Below, one piece after another: positions 9,284 through 17,084 of a stretch of DNA of 41,448 nt. This DNA comes from Caulobacteraceae bacterium (GTDB taxonomy: Bacteria; Pseudomonadota; Alphaproteobacteria; Caulobacterales; Caulobacteraceae). The stretch spans positions 1 to 41,448 of the forward strand of contig CANGCO010000015.1 of assembly GCA_947452365.1 (NCBI GenBank), given 5' to 3'. The notes under the pieces were generated by a model. It made no database searches and was not told the origin of the DNA. It saw nothing but the letters and a program-made list of their open reading frames with translations. How positions within the stretch are numbered: position 1 is the stretch's first letter; the number at the start of each line of letters is the position of its first letter. A program made the position numbers and the translations under genes.

Positions 9284-9978
9284 CGGACATCCTCATAAGG
9301 CGCGACGGCCGAGTGGCGGATAATACCGCGCGTGGAATCGGCTATGCCGCCAATGATAAACTGAACCGCCAAGGCACAAAGGATCAGGCCCAAAACCCGC
9401 ACCACAATCGTCATGCCAATCTTGCCCAAGGCCCTCGAAATCAAGGGCGTCAGCCAAAAGGCAATCAGTATGCAGGCGGAGACCGCCGCAATCACGCCAA
9501 GACCGGTCGCCGCCCCCGCCAGGCCATAACGCTTGGCCTCGCTGGCATAGATGACCACGGTCGAGATCGCGCCGGGGCCGATCAGAAGCGGCATGGCAAA
9601 GGGCACGATCAGCCGCTCAAACCGCTTACGCGCATAAGCCCCTGTGCTCAAGGCCGCCTCACCCGGTATTTCCGGCTCGGCAAAAGTCGCAGTAAAATCA
9701 TCCCGCGCCATTTCAAGACCCAGCAAAAACAGCAAGATCCCGCCCGCAATGCGAAAGGCAGGCAGGGATATGCCAAAAAACGCCAAGAGCTTTAGGCCGG
9801 TCAGATAGAAGAACATCAAAAAGCCAAAGGCAAACAGTGAGATATACACCGCCACCCGCCGACGCCCTGCCGGGGTCGCGCCCGTCGTTGCCGCGGCAAA
9901 CAAGGGCACATTGCCGATCGGGTCGATCAGGGCAAACAGGGCAATGAAAAAGTTGACGGACAGTTCGGCCTGGCTCAT
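9280..9978 (-). CDS. MarC family integral membrane protein
   Basis: A 232-aa inner-membrane protein with about six hydrophobic helices. The first helix carries ALFALIDPIGNVPLF, the signature of the MarC/UPF0056 family, and the mid-region has GGILLFLLGLEM and PLLIGPGAISTVV, also typical. The family was once linked to multiple antibiotic resistance, but its real transport substrate is uncertain. The start ATG at 9978 gives a conventional short periplasmic or cytoplasmic N-terminus. The gene converges on divL, sharing the tetranucleotide TTAG for both stop codons. It is divergent from pyrF with 125 bp between the starts. Confidence 0.9.
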   Translation of the reverse strand: MSQAELSVNFFIALFALIDPIGNVPLFAAATTGATPAGRRRVAVYISLFAFGFLMFFYLTGLKLLAFFGISLPAFRIAGGILLFLLGLEMARDDFTATFAEPEIPGEAALSTGAYARKRFERLIVPFAMPLLIGPGAISTVVIYASEAKRYGLAGAATGLGVIAAVSACILIAFWLTPLISRALGKIGMTIVVRVLGLILCALAVQFIIGGIADSTRGIIRHSAVAPYEDVR

Positions 9979-10103
9979 TCAAGGGCTCGCTTCTTGACGC
10001 AATCGTACCGCATCGGGATTAGGCGGCCGATCTGATCCCTTGTTTAGGGCTGAGCGCGCGCCTTGACCACACCTGACTTGACCCTCGTGAAAGGACTGCG
10101 CCC

Positions 10104-10814
10104 ATGACCCGCCTTGCCGATCCGCGCCTGATCGTGGCCCTAGACCTCCCGACGGTGGCGCAGGCCAAGGCCCTGACCAACCAGATCGGTGATGCGGTCA
10201 GCTTTTACAAGATTGGCCTGCAATTGTTTGCCAGCGGCGGCATGGGCTTAGCGGCTGAACTTAAGGCTCTGGGCAAACAGGTGTTTTTGGACTGGAAGCT
10301 GCACGATATTGGCGCAACCGTTGAAAAGGCCGCCGCCGCCCTAGCCGGGGCGGGCGCTGACCTTTTAACCGTGCATGGCGAGCCACAGGTGATGGCCGCA
10401 GCGGTTAAGGGACGCGGCGCCTCAAGCCTCAAAATCCTGGCCGTCACCGTCATGACCAGCCTGACCGATCAGGATCTAGCCGAGATGGGCTATGGCCTGT
10501 GCGCGACCGATCTGGTGCAAAGGCGTATTGGCCAGGCGCTGGACCTTGGCTGTGATGGGGTGGTGGCCAGTGCGCTTGAGGCGAACATAGCCCGCGCCAT
10601 GGCCACCCGGGCCGGTCGGCCAGACTTTTTGGTAGTGACGCCCGGTATCCGGCCCGCCGATGCGGCGCTCGATGATCAGGCCAGAGTTGCGACCCCAGCC
10701 GATGCCCTAAGGTCCGGGGCCAGCCATCTGGTGATTGGCCGGCCAATTAGCGCCGCCAAGGACCCAAGGGCCGCAGCCCAAGCGATTGCTGCCGAAATGG
10801 CCGCTATCGCTTAG
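10104..10814 (+). CDS. pyrF: Orotidine 5'-phosphate decarboxylase
   Basis: Catalyses the last step of UMP synthesis, decarboxylation of OMP. The 236-aa cytoplasmic TIM-barrel contains VALDLP at residues 11-16 (Asp14), Lys36, and the catalytic block FLDWKLHDIGATVEKA with Asp63, Lys65 and Asp68. The phosphate-binding C-terminal loops VTPGIRPADA and LVIGRPI are present. ATG 10104 has AAGGA 8 nt upstream. Length and motifs are fully normal. It converges on the SDH assembly factor gene with a 4-bp overlap at TTAG. Confidence 0.96.
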   Translation: MTRLADPRLIVALDLPTVAQAKALTNQIGDAVSFYKIGLQLFASGGMGLAAELKALGKQVFLDWKLHDIGATVEKAAAALAGAGADLLTVHGEPQVMAAAVKGRGASSLKILAVTVMTSLTDQDLAEMGYGLCATDLVQRRIGQALDLGCDGVVASALEANIARAMATRAGRPDFLVVTPGIRPADAALDDQARVATPADALRSGASHLVIGRPISAAKDPRAAAQAIAAEMAAIA

Positions 10815-11038
10815 AAATCTACCGCCACGCCCTTGCGCTCCCAATCGCCAAAGCGGGTGGGCTCTGGCCCCTTTGGGCCCTGGTGCTCGGGAGCGGTCTC
10901 GATCAGGGCTTGCGCAGCGCGGCGCTGGGCCGCCTCTTCCAAGGCCCGGCGGGCCGCAGGGCTAATCGGCTTGTCGGTGGCAGCACCAAGGGGATCAATC
11001 GGGCCTTCAACCTCTGGCAAACCTTGATCGGGGCTCAT
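10811..11038 (-). CDS. DUF1674 / succinate dehydrogenase assembly factor 4 homologue
   Basis: A 75-aa protein of the DUF1674 (SDHAF4) family. The C-terminal signature GPEPTRFGDWERKGVAVDF is nearly invariant in this family; the rest is a charged, alanine-rich helix. In mitochondria SDHAF4 binds flavinylated SdhA and helps assemble complex II, and bacterial homologues are thought to do the same. ATG 11038 is preferred because GGAG lies 6 nt upstream; a TTG at 11050 would add four residues. It is convergent with pyrF and divergent from htpX. Confidence 0.85.
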   Translation of the reverse strand: MSPDQGLPEVEGPIDPLGAATDKPISPAARRALEEAAQRRAAQALIETAPEHQGPKGPEPTRFGDWERKGVAVDF

Positions 11039-11144
11039 AATGGTCTCCAAACAGCGAGGATCAGGACTTGCGAAAGATCAAGTTCATCGCCACCTCTAAG
11101 GCAGTGATTTGGGCCCTGCCAAGCTTCAATTCAAGGACGCTATT

Positions 11145-12068
11145 ATGAATCCCTTAAAGACCTTCATGCTGCTGGCGGCCATGACCGCCTTGTTCATGGT
11201 GTTTGGCTTCATGGTCGGCGGCCCCGGCGGCGCGTTCCTGGCCCTGATATTCGCATCGGCCATGAACCTGTTCACCTATTGGAATGCCGACAAGATTGTC
11301 CTGCGCACCTATAATGCCCGGCCGGTTACGGTTGAGGATTCGGATCCGGTTATTCGCGCCTATGTCACTGATGTGATTGGCCTGGCTGAGGGCGCGGGCA
11401 TGCCCTTGCCGGCCATTTGCGTGATCGATAATGACCAGCCCAATGCCTTTGCCACAGGCCGCGACCCCGACCATGCCGCCGTCTGTGCGACCACGGGTCT
11501 GTTGGCGCGGTTGAGCCGCGACGAGATCCGCGCGGTCATGGCGCATGAATTGGCGCATGTGAAGAACCGCGACACCCTGACCATGACTATTACTGCCACA
11601 TTTGCCGGCGCGATCAGCGCCATTGCCAATATTGGCCTGTTTTTTGGCGGCGATCGCGACCGGCCCGGCGGCATTTTCGGCACCATCGCCCTAGCCATTC
11701 TCGCGCCCTTGGCCGCTGCCCTGGTGCAAATGGCGATTAGCCGGACGCGCGAATATGAGGCCGATCGGGTGGGGGCCGAGATTGCCGGCGATCCAGGAGC
11801 CTTGGCCCGCGCCCTGCAAAAGATCGAGACCCTGGCGCGCGGCGGCGAGGTCAATCATGAGGCCGAGCGTCACCCAGCCACAGCGCATATGTTCATTATC
11901 AACCCCCTGTCCGGTCAGGGCGCCGATAATCTGTTCTCAACCCACCCGGCCACGGCCAATCGGGTTGAGGCCTTGATGAGCCTTGCCGGTGAGATGGGCC
12001 GTAAGAGCCCGGCGAGAGGCTCAGCTGTTCCGATCACAGGATCAGACCCAGCCGGGCCGTGGGGCTAA
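11145..12068 (+). CDS. htpX: Protease HtpX (membrane M48 metallopeptidase)
   Basis: Inner-membrane zinc protease that degrades misfolded membrane proteins as part of envelope stress control. The 307-aa product has two N-terminal membrane helices (about residues 8-22 and 26-45), the zinc site HELAH at 134-138 and the third ligand Glu205 in [12 protein letters not shown], then two internal hydrophobic segments (about 147-167 and 178-197). The C-terminal [13 protein letters not shown] and [13 protein letters not shown] blocks are typical of HtpX. ATG 11145 has AAGGA 7 nt upstream; the open frame runs back to 11109. It precedes rsmB, as in several alphaproteobacteria. Confidence 0.94.
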   Translation: MNPLKTFMLLAAMTALFMVFGFMVGGPGGAFLALIFASAMNLFTYWNADKIVLRTYNARPVTVEDSDPVIRAYVTDVIGLAEGAGMPLPAICVIDNDQPNAFATGRDPDHAAVCATTGLLARLSRDEIRAVMAHELAHVKNRDTLTMTITATFAGAISAIANIGLFFGGDRDRPGGIFGTIALAILAPLAAALVQMAISRTREYEADRVGAEIAGDPGALARALQKIETLARGGEVNHEAERHPATAHMFIINPLSGQGADNLFSTHPATANRVEALMSLAGEMGRKSPARGSAVPITGSDPAGPWG

Positions 12069-12140
12069 ACAGCCCAGATTCTGCCGCCAAACAGACCTGG
12101 GTCCTTGCCATGGCCCCTGCAAAGGGGTGAAGAACAGGGC

Positions 12141-13517
12141 ATGACTGTAAAGCCCACCGAAAACACCCCATCTGCCCCCGCCGTCGGCGGCCTGCCTGCC
12201 CGCGAGGCGGCGCTTGATATTATTACCGCGGCGCTGGAAAAGCGCTCGGGTCTGGATGAGGCCCTGGCTCGGCCAGGTCTAGGCGCCCTCGCCCCGCGTG
12301 ACCGCGCCTTTGCCCGCCTTTTGGCCATGACGGTCCTGCGCCAGCTCGGCGCCCTCGACAAGATCCTCGATAGCCGCCTGCGCAAACCCCCGCCCGAAAC
12401 GGTCAAGACCCTGCTGCGTCTGGGCCTGGCCCAGATCCTGTGGCTGGGCACGCCTGCCTTTGCGGCGGTTTCAACCACCCTAGCCTTGGCCGAGACCCGC
12501 AAGGATGGCAGGCCGTTCAAGGCCCTGATCAATGGCGTCTTGCGCGGGTTGGTGCGCGATCCTGCCCCCGAGCCCCGGCCTGAAGACCTGGCGCCCGACT
12601 GGCTATTGGCGCGTTGGAGCGCGACCTATGGCCGTGGCCCTGCGCTTCAGATCGCGGCCATGATTGCCCAAGAACCGGCCACCGACCTGACCTTGCGCGA
12701 TGCATCCACCGCGCCAGACCTGATCGCCGCCTTAAGCACCGAGCCGGGCGAAGCGTCAGAGATAGAGGCCGAGCCAGACGCGCCCGCGCCTGTCCCTTCC
12801 ACCGCGACCCTATTGGACGGCGGTAGCATCCGCGTGCACCGGCGCGGCGATGTCGCCGAATGGCCAGGTTTTGTGCAGGGCCAATGGTGGGTCCAGGATG
12901 CCGCCGCGGCCATTCCGGCTAGGCTGTTTGATCTTAAGCCCGGCGACACCGTGCTGGACCTGTGCGCCGCGCCCGGTGGCAAGACCCTGCAACTGGCGGC
13001 CTCGGGCGCCAAGGTCACAGCGCTGGACCGGTCCGAGGCCCGCCTGAAACGCCTGGGTGCCAATCTGGCCCGCACCGGCCTGAACGCCGAGGTGGTGACA
13101 GCCGAGGCTGTGGCCTGGGGCGATGAGCGGCCATTTGATGCCATATTGATCGATGCGCCGTGTTCGGCGACCGGCACGTTTCGACGCCAGCCCGATGTGC
13201 TCTGGGCCGCCCGCCCCGCCGATATTGCCACCCTCGCGGCGCTTCAATCCAAGCTGCTCGATGCCGCCGCCCGCCGCCTAAAGCCTGGCGGCACATTGAT
13301 CTATTGTGTCTGTTCGTTGGAACACGAAGAGGGCGAGGCCCAGGCCAGAGCCTTTTTGCGCCGCCGCCCCGACTTTGCCACCGTCCCCATCACCGCCGGC
13401 GAAGGCGGTGCCCCCGCCGCCAGCGTTATAGACCGCGGCTGGCTCCGCATCCTGCCGCATCATATCGAGGGCGGCCTGGACGGGTTCTTTATTGCGCGGT
13501 TTAGGCGGGCGGATTAG
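12141..13517 (+). CDS. rsmB: 16S rRNA (cytosine-967-C5)-methyltransferase RsmB/Sun-like
   Basis: SAM-dependent RNA m5C methyltransferase of 458 aa. The N-terminal 150 residues form a NusB-like RNA-binding domain (AREAALDIITAALEKRSGLDEAL, LAPRDRAFARLL). The C-terminal Rossmann domain has LDLCAAPGGKT as motif I, DAPCSATGTFRRQPDV with Cys341, and CVCSLEHEEGE with Cys391. Cys391 corresponds to the catalytic nucleophile and Cys341 to the release cysteine of RsmB. A low-complexity acidic/proline linker (about residues 205-223) is unusual. ATG 12141 is the likely start; an in-frame ATG lies at 12105. It follows htpX by 72 bp and converges on the island at TTAG. Confidence 0.9.
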   Translation: MTVKPTENTPSAPAVGGLPAREAALDIITAALEKRSGLDEALARPGLGALAPRDRAFARLLAMTVLRQLGALDKILDSRLRKPPPETVKTLLRLGLAQILWLGTPAFAAVSTTLALAETRKDGRPFKALINGVLRGLVRDPAPEPRPEDLAPDWLLARWSATYGRGPALQIAAMIAQEPATDLTLRDASTAPDLIAALSTEPGEASEIEAEPDAPAPVPSTATLLDGGSIRVHRRGDVAEWPGFVQGQWWVQDAAAAIPARLFDLKPGDTVLDLCAAPGGKTLQLAASGAKVTALDRSEARLKRLGANLARTGLNAEVVTAEAVAWGDERPFDAILIDAPCSATGTFRRQPDVLWAARPADIATLAALQSKLLDAAARRLKPGGTLIYCVCSLEHEEGEAQARAFLRRRPDFATVPITAGEGGAPAASVIDRGWLRILPHHIEGGLDGFFIARFRRAD

Positions 13518-14089
13518 GGGCGAACGACAGGCGTGTTTGGTGGTGGAATTACAAGGGCTTGGCTGCAATCTCTAGCAATTCGGGTATTTGGATTTGCTTT
13601 TAGCCATTCAATATCGGGCTTTACGGGGCAGGGAATCGCAAAAAACATCTCTGCACCTTTAAAGTATTTATAATATCCATCGCAATAATATCTATTTGTC
13701 GACAGGCCTAAACGACGACGTTGTTCCATGTAATCTGGGAAATCTCGTGTGATGACAGGCTGTTCTATACTAGGCCAGATAACACCCTCACCGTCTGGAT
13801 AGGTCGTGACCCAAATAGACTTATCATTGTAACACATGAACTCAATCGCCTGCACCACCGGCTTATGCTCACCTGGGCGATACATATCGACCCGTGTTTC
13901 ATATTTGAGGTCTGGCCACCGGCGCAATATGGCACCATTGGGCATGACAACAGACCCCGTCACATTGGTCAGCTGTACATAAGCCGCATAGGCCAAGCCG
14001 AGCCAAAACAGGCCGCGCACCACGCGGGATAGGCCGTCGCTGATCCGTTCGCCGAGCGGGCGTTTAGAGTCGTTGCTACTCGAGGTCAC
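13514..14089 (-). CDS. Putative immunity protein, paralogue 3 of 3
   Basis: Third of three tandem paralogues downstream of the MuF-like gene. About 191 aa from GTG 14089, chosen because this codon aligns with the starts of its paralogues (the next residues TSSSNDSKRPLGERISDGLS match theirs); an ATG at 14179 would add 30 residues overlapping paralogue 2. One membrane helix follows a basic segment (VVRGLFWLGLAYAAYVQL), predicting N-in, periplasmic C-terminal topology. The periplasmic part shares with its copies SVVMPNGAIL, RPGEHKPVVQAIEFMCYN, IWVTTYPDGEGVIWPS and YYCDGYYK, with conserved Cys positions. Function unknown; immunity is inferred from context and paralogy. The stop overlaps rsmB by 4 bp. 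Confidence 0.7.
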   Translation of the reverse strand: MTSSSNDSKRPLGERISDGLSRVVRGLFWLGLAYAAYVQLTNVTGSVVMPNGAILRRWPDLKYETRVDMYRPGEHKPVVQAIEFMCYNDKSIWVTTYPDGEGVIWPSIEQPVITRDFPDYMEQRRRLGLSTNRYYCDGYYKYFKGAEMFFAIPCPVKPDIEWLKANPNTRIARDCSQALVIPPPNTPVVRP

Positions 14090-14118
14090 AATAAGCGCCC
14101 CGCCAAACACAAACAGTG

Positions 14119-14730
14119 TCACCGCTTTGCACTTGGGTCCTCGTCTGGCCAGGCCAATGGAAGCGGGGTCGCGTCGCAAGGGTGACCAGGATACCGGCCT
14201 GAGGATCGACCTTGCCTAGGAATGCGCGGTATCATGGGACAGAGACCTTCGACCAGAAAGCCGGCGTCTAATGATGTAGGATAGTATCCGTTGCAGGTGT
14301 AGTTTTTGGACAATAAGCCCGATTGCTTCAAGGCTTGGAAATAACGCTTTGACGAGGCTGGCAAAGGATCGGCCGCAAGGCTTGGCCAAACATAGGCCTT
14401 ATAGTCTAGGGTCGAGACCCAAATCGCCTTTTGGTTATAACAAATCTGATCAACAGCATGGACAACGGGGCGAAACTCGCCTGGACGAAACAAGTTTATC
14501 GTCATTTGATATGTCAAGTCGGGTCGATAGCCCAAGACTGCGCCATTTGGTAGATTAATGGATTTGGTGGCTTCAAAGAAAACATTCATCGCCACATAAG
14601 CCATACCAAGCCAGAAGAGGCCCCGCACCACGCGAGAAAGGCCGTCGCTGAGCCGTTCGCCGAGTGGGCGTTTCGGGGCTGGGCTTGAATGGAACACCTT
14701 ATGACGCCCACGCATGTGATGAGGCATCAA
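14119..14730 (-). CDS. Putative immunity protein, paralogue 2 of 3
   Basis: Middle of three tandem paralogues. ATG 14730 overlaps the stop of paralogue 1 in an ATGA arrangement that suggests translational coupling and gives 203 aa; a GTG at 14697 aligns better with the starts of the other copies and gives 192 aa. Common pattern: basic N-terminus RPLGERLSDGLSRVVRG, one membrane helix (LFWLGMAYVAMNVFF), then a periplasmic domain with NLPNGAVLGYRPDLTYQ, RPGEFRPVVHAVDQICYN, IWVSTLDYKAYVWPSL and YTCNGYYP, and a final Cys-Pro near VEGLCPMIP. The C-terminal tail is basic and differs from the other copies. I recognise no named family. Confidence 0.7.
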   Translation of the reverse strand: MMPHHMRGRHKVFHSSPAPKRPLGERLSDGLSRVVRGLFWLGMAYVAMNVFFEATKSINLPNGAVLGYRPDLTYQMTINLFRPGEFRPVVHAVDQICYNQKAIWVSTLDYKAYVWPSLAADPLPASSKRYFQALKQSGLLSKNYTCNGYYPTSLDAGFLVEGLCPMIPRIPRQGRSSGRYPGHPCDATPLPLAWPDEDPSAKR

Positions 14731-15299
14731 GGCTTTGCACTTGCCCTATCCATTGGAGGCGCTATCGAATTCGATACTGGACCGCACAAGCTTTCCGCAA
14801 ATCCCCGTAGGCTTTTCCCATGCAGATTTGGGATGACCGGGCAATCACCACTTACCAGTAATCCCGCGCCTAAGAATCTTCGATAATAGCCATTGCAGTA
14901 ATATTTTTCAGTATCTAGGCCAGTTCCTGCCAAGACTTGATTAAAGCGCGTTGAGCGAGTCTCAACCGGATCCGCCTCAAGACTTGCCCAAATATAGCCC
15001 TTGTCTTCAAATGTCGTTACCCATATGGCCCTGTCATTATAGCATATCTGTTCAATATCGCGGATAACGGGGCGAAACTCATTGGGTCTGAAAAGGTCTC
15101 TCCGTATTTCATAGGTCAAGTCTGGCCGATAGGCTAGAATTGCGCCATTGGGCATTTCCACGGACTGCGTATAGCTAGACAAGACCACCCATGTAGTAAA
15201 GGCCAAGGCGAGCCAAAACAGGGTCCGCACGATGATGGACAGGCCATCGCTGATCCGTTCAACAATCGGACGGCTAGAGTCAGTGTTTCTTGCGGACAT
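14727..15299 (-). CDS. Putative immunity protein, paralogue 1 of 3
   Basis: First of the tandem paralogues and the one adjoining the putative toxin gene, whose 3' end it overlaps by 20 bp. From ATG 15299 it has 190 aa; the open frame extends to 15386 within the toxin gene but the residues there lack paralogue support. One membrane helix (RTLFWLALAFTTWVVLSS) follows a basic segment, then a periplasmic domain with SVEMPNGAILAYRPDLTYEI, RPNEFRPVIRDIEQICYN, IWVTTFEDKGYIWASL, YYCNGYYR and GDCPVIP. The conserved cysteines outside the membrane could form disulphides. Overlap with the upstream gene implies a single transcript, as expected for a toxin-immunity pair. Confidence 0.7.
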   Translation of the reverse strand: MSARNTDSSRPIVERISDGLSIIVRTLFWLALAFTTWVVLSSYTQSVEMPNGAILAYRPDLTYEIRRDLFRPNEFRPVIRDIEQICYNDRAIWVTTFEDKGYIWASLEADPVETRSTRFNQVLAGTGLDTEKYYCNGYYRRFLGAGLLVSGDCPVIPNLHGKSLRGFAESLCGPVSNSIAPPMDRASAKP

Positions 15300-16119
15300 G
15301 ATAAGCGCTTTTGTACTTGTCCTTGAGGACAAGTGCGTGAAACTGTGCCTGCCAATAGCCGACCACTTCATAAGCTTCACCGCCAAGCTCAGACAGAGAC
15401 TCTAGCATACTAGGCAACCGTTCCGATCGTGAGCTCGTGCCCGTCAAATTTTGTCGCAAACTGGTCGGATCAGTAAACACGTCGTGAAAACTAAAGCTGC
15501 AAATCCCGTCGATCTTTATCATGTCACCCTTGGACACAACCGATCCGAGAAAATCACCCTTTACGGTAGCATAGCCATGGGAATAGGCAACATTCTTGAA
15601 AGAATACTTGTCGCCAAAATGATAGATCGGGGTTTTGAGTTCTCTCGCCCAATCAGCGATCTGGCCCTTTAGTCTATGATAGGCACCGTCACCACCAGAG
15701 AAATACGCATATTCCTGAACAATTTCGGCAAATTGGCCGATTTCGGACAGGGTGACGGGTCGGCCGCCGCCACGATAGAAGTGCTCGACAAAGTCCAGAT
15801 CGGTCCAGCGTCTTCCGGTTGAAGCCAGGCTGTCTAAATCAACCAAATAGGCATATTCGGTCTTGCCCTCCTCAAAGGGCAGCGCCAGGCAGCGGCAATT
15901 ATAGTCCTGGCCGGGATGGCCAGTCGGCGGCGGCGTGTCCCAGCGGAAAATCTTACCCTCATTGCGGCGGTGCGAGAGGCGCACCTTGGCATCGCCGCGC
16001 GTTTCCCAGACATATTGCGGGGTCTGACGCGCGTGTTTGAGGCTCAGCTCAATTGGCAGGCCCGTGCGCAGATAGGTGAGATAGGCCGCCCTATAGGCCC
16101 TTGTGTGTTCAAGACTCAT
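15280..16119 (-). CDS. MuF/gp7-type head-protein motif fused to unknown C-terminal domain; putative polymorphic toxin
   Basis: A 279-aa protein with no signal peptide. Residues 36-81 match the end of the phage MuF/SPP1 gp7 minor head protein domain: YVWETRGDAKVRLSHRRNEG followed by PPPTGHPGQDYNCRC, with Asp43, His50, Cys75 and Cys77 at the usual places. Only the last part of that domain is present. Residues 83-160 form a linker, and about 160-279 a predicted beta-rich domain with VKGDFLGSVVSKGDMIKIDG and FSFHDVFTDPTSL. No capsid, terminase or portal gene is near. In MuF polymorphic toxins known from temperate phages the C-terminal part is the toxin and the next gene its immunity; three membrane-anchored paralogues follow here. 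Activity is unknown. A decayed phage protein is the alternative. Confidence 0.62.
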   Translation of the reverse strand: MSLEHTRAYRAAYLTYLRTGLPIELSLKHARQTPQYVWETRGDAKVRLSHRRNEGKIFRWDTPPPTGHPGQDYNCRCLALPFEEGKTEYAYLVDLDSLASTGRRWTDLDFVEHFYRGGGRPVTLSEIGQFAEIVQEYAYFSGGDGAYHRLKGQIADWARELKTPIYHFGDKYSFKNVAYSHGYATVKGDFLGSVVSKGDMIKIDGICSFSFHDVFTDPTSLRQNLTGTSSRSERLPSMLESLSELGGEAYEVVGYWQAQFHALVLKDKYKSAYHVRKKH

Positions 16120-16196
16120 GCCGCCCTCGCCGCCGGATTAACCTGGCGACTGTAATGGGACCGCGTTGAGCGTGGATAAGTTGGCCGATCGTCCGC

Positions 16197-16991
16197 TTAA
16201 GGCAGGGGCGAAAACCCGGATTTGAGCAAGATGGCCTGGGCGCGGCGGCTTTTAAGCCAGGCCAAAAACGCCTTGGCCTGGTCCGGCACCTTGGAGGCTT
16301 GAACCACGGCGCCGGGATAAACAATCAGCGGATGGCTGGTCCGGGGCAGGACGCCAACAATCTTGACCTTGGGCTCGGCCACCGCATCAGAGGCATAGAC
16401 CAGGCCCAGGGGCGCTTCACCGCGCGCAACAAAGGCAAGAGCACTGCGCACCGAATCCGAGGGGGCAATCTTGCCCTTAACCCCGTCCCATAGCCCAAGC
16501 GTAATCAGGCCAGCCTTGCCATAGCGGCCCGCCGGAACCGTATCCGGATCAGCCATGGCCAGACGGCCAGGTCCAAGCGTACGGGCCATGGCCTTTTGCG
16601 CGCTGGCCGGCGGGGCCAGGGCCAGAGTCACAGGCGCGGCTACTGGCGCGACCAAAACCAGGCGGTTGGAGATCAGATTCGAGCGGCTGGCCGGATCGAT
16701 CAGATTGCGGGTCTGGACATAGTCCATCCATTCGCTATCGGCGCTGATCAAGATATCGGCTGGGGCGCCCTGCTCGATCTGTCGGGCAATTGAGGGCGAG
16801 CCGCCAAAGGTCAGGCGCACGGCCACGCCAGTTTGGGCCGTATAGACCTTGGCCATATCGCTTAAGGCATTTTGCAGCGAGGCCGCCGCAAACACACTGA
16901 TGGACTGCGGTTCAGTCGGCGCGGCCTTGGCCAGACTTGAGGCGCCAAGCGCGCAAATCAGAACCAAGCTTTTAAAGAGGGTTTTGCACAT
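16197..16991 (-). CDS. modA: Molybdate ABC transporter substrate-binding protein
   Basis: Periplasmic binding protein of 264 aa with a Sec signal peptide (hydrophobic core LFKSLVLICALGASS, cleavage after AKA near residue 23). ModA hallmarks follow: ISVFAAASLQNAL, LTFGGSPSIARQIEQGAPADI, ISADSEWMDY, and MADPDTVPAGRYG, residues that bind the oxyanion. It would deliver molybdate or tungstate to a ModBC permease, but no permease or ATPase gene lies in this window, so the partner must be elsewhere or the gene is an orphan. It is divergent from the flavin reductase-like gene with 93 bp between starts. Confidence 0.9.
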   Translation of the reverse strand: MCKTLFKSLVLICALGASSLAKAAPTEPQSISVFAAASLQNALSDMAKVYTAQTGVAVRLTFGGSPSIARQIEQGAPADILISADSEWMDYVQTRNLIDPASRSNLISNRLVLVAPVAAPVTLALAPPASAQKAMARTLGPGRLAMADPDTVPAGRYGKAGLITLGLWDGVKGKIAPSDSVRSALAFVARGEAPLGLVYASDAVAEPKVKIVGVLPRTSHPLIVYPGAVVQASKVPDQAKAFLAWLKSRRAQAILLKSGFSPLP

Positions 16992-17084
16992 TGTCGTTTG
17001 TTCGCCGCCTCAGTTGGGCCCATTGACTCATTATATATTGCGGGTGTGTCTGTTGCCAGACCGCGAACAGACAAGGTGGGCCCC

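Noticed and set aside
9313-9795. 160-aa open frame opposite marC
   Set aside because: It is fully antisense to a well-supported membrane protein gene and has a low-complexity, Gln/Arg/Asn-rich composition typical of shadow frames.
12647-13231. 194-aa minus-strand frame inside rsmB
   Set aside because: Ala/Arg/Ser-rich shadow of the methyltransferase domain.
13514-16119. Prophage
   Set aside because: Only a fragment of one head-protein domain is present. There is no portal, terminase, tail, integrase or attachment repeat.
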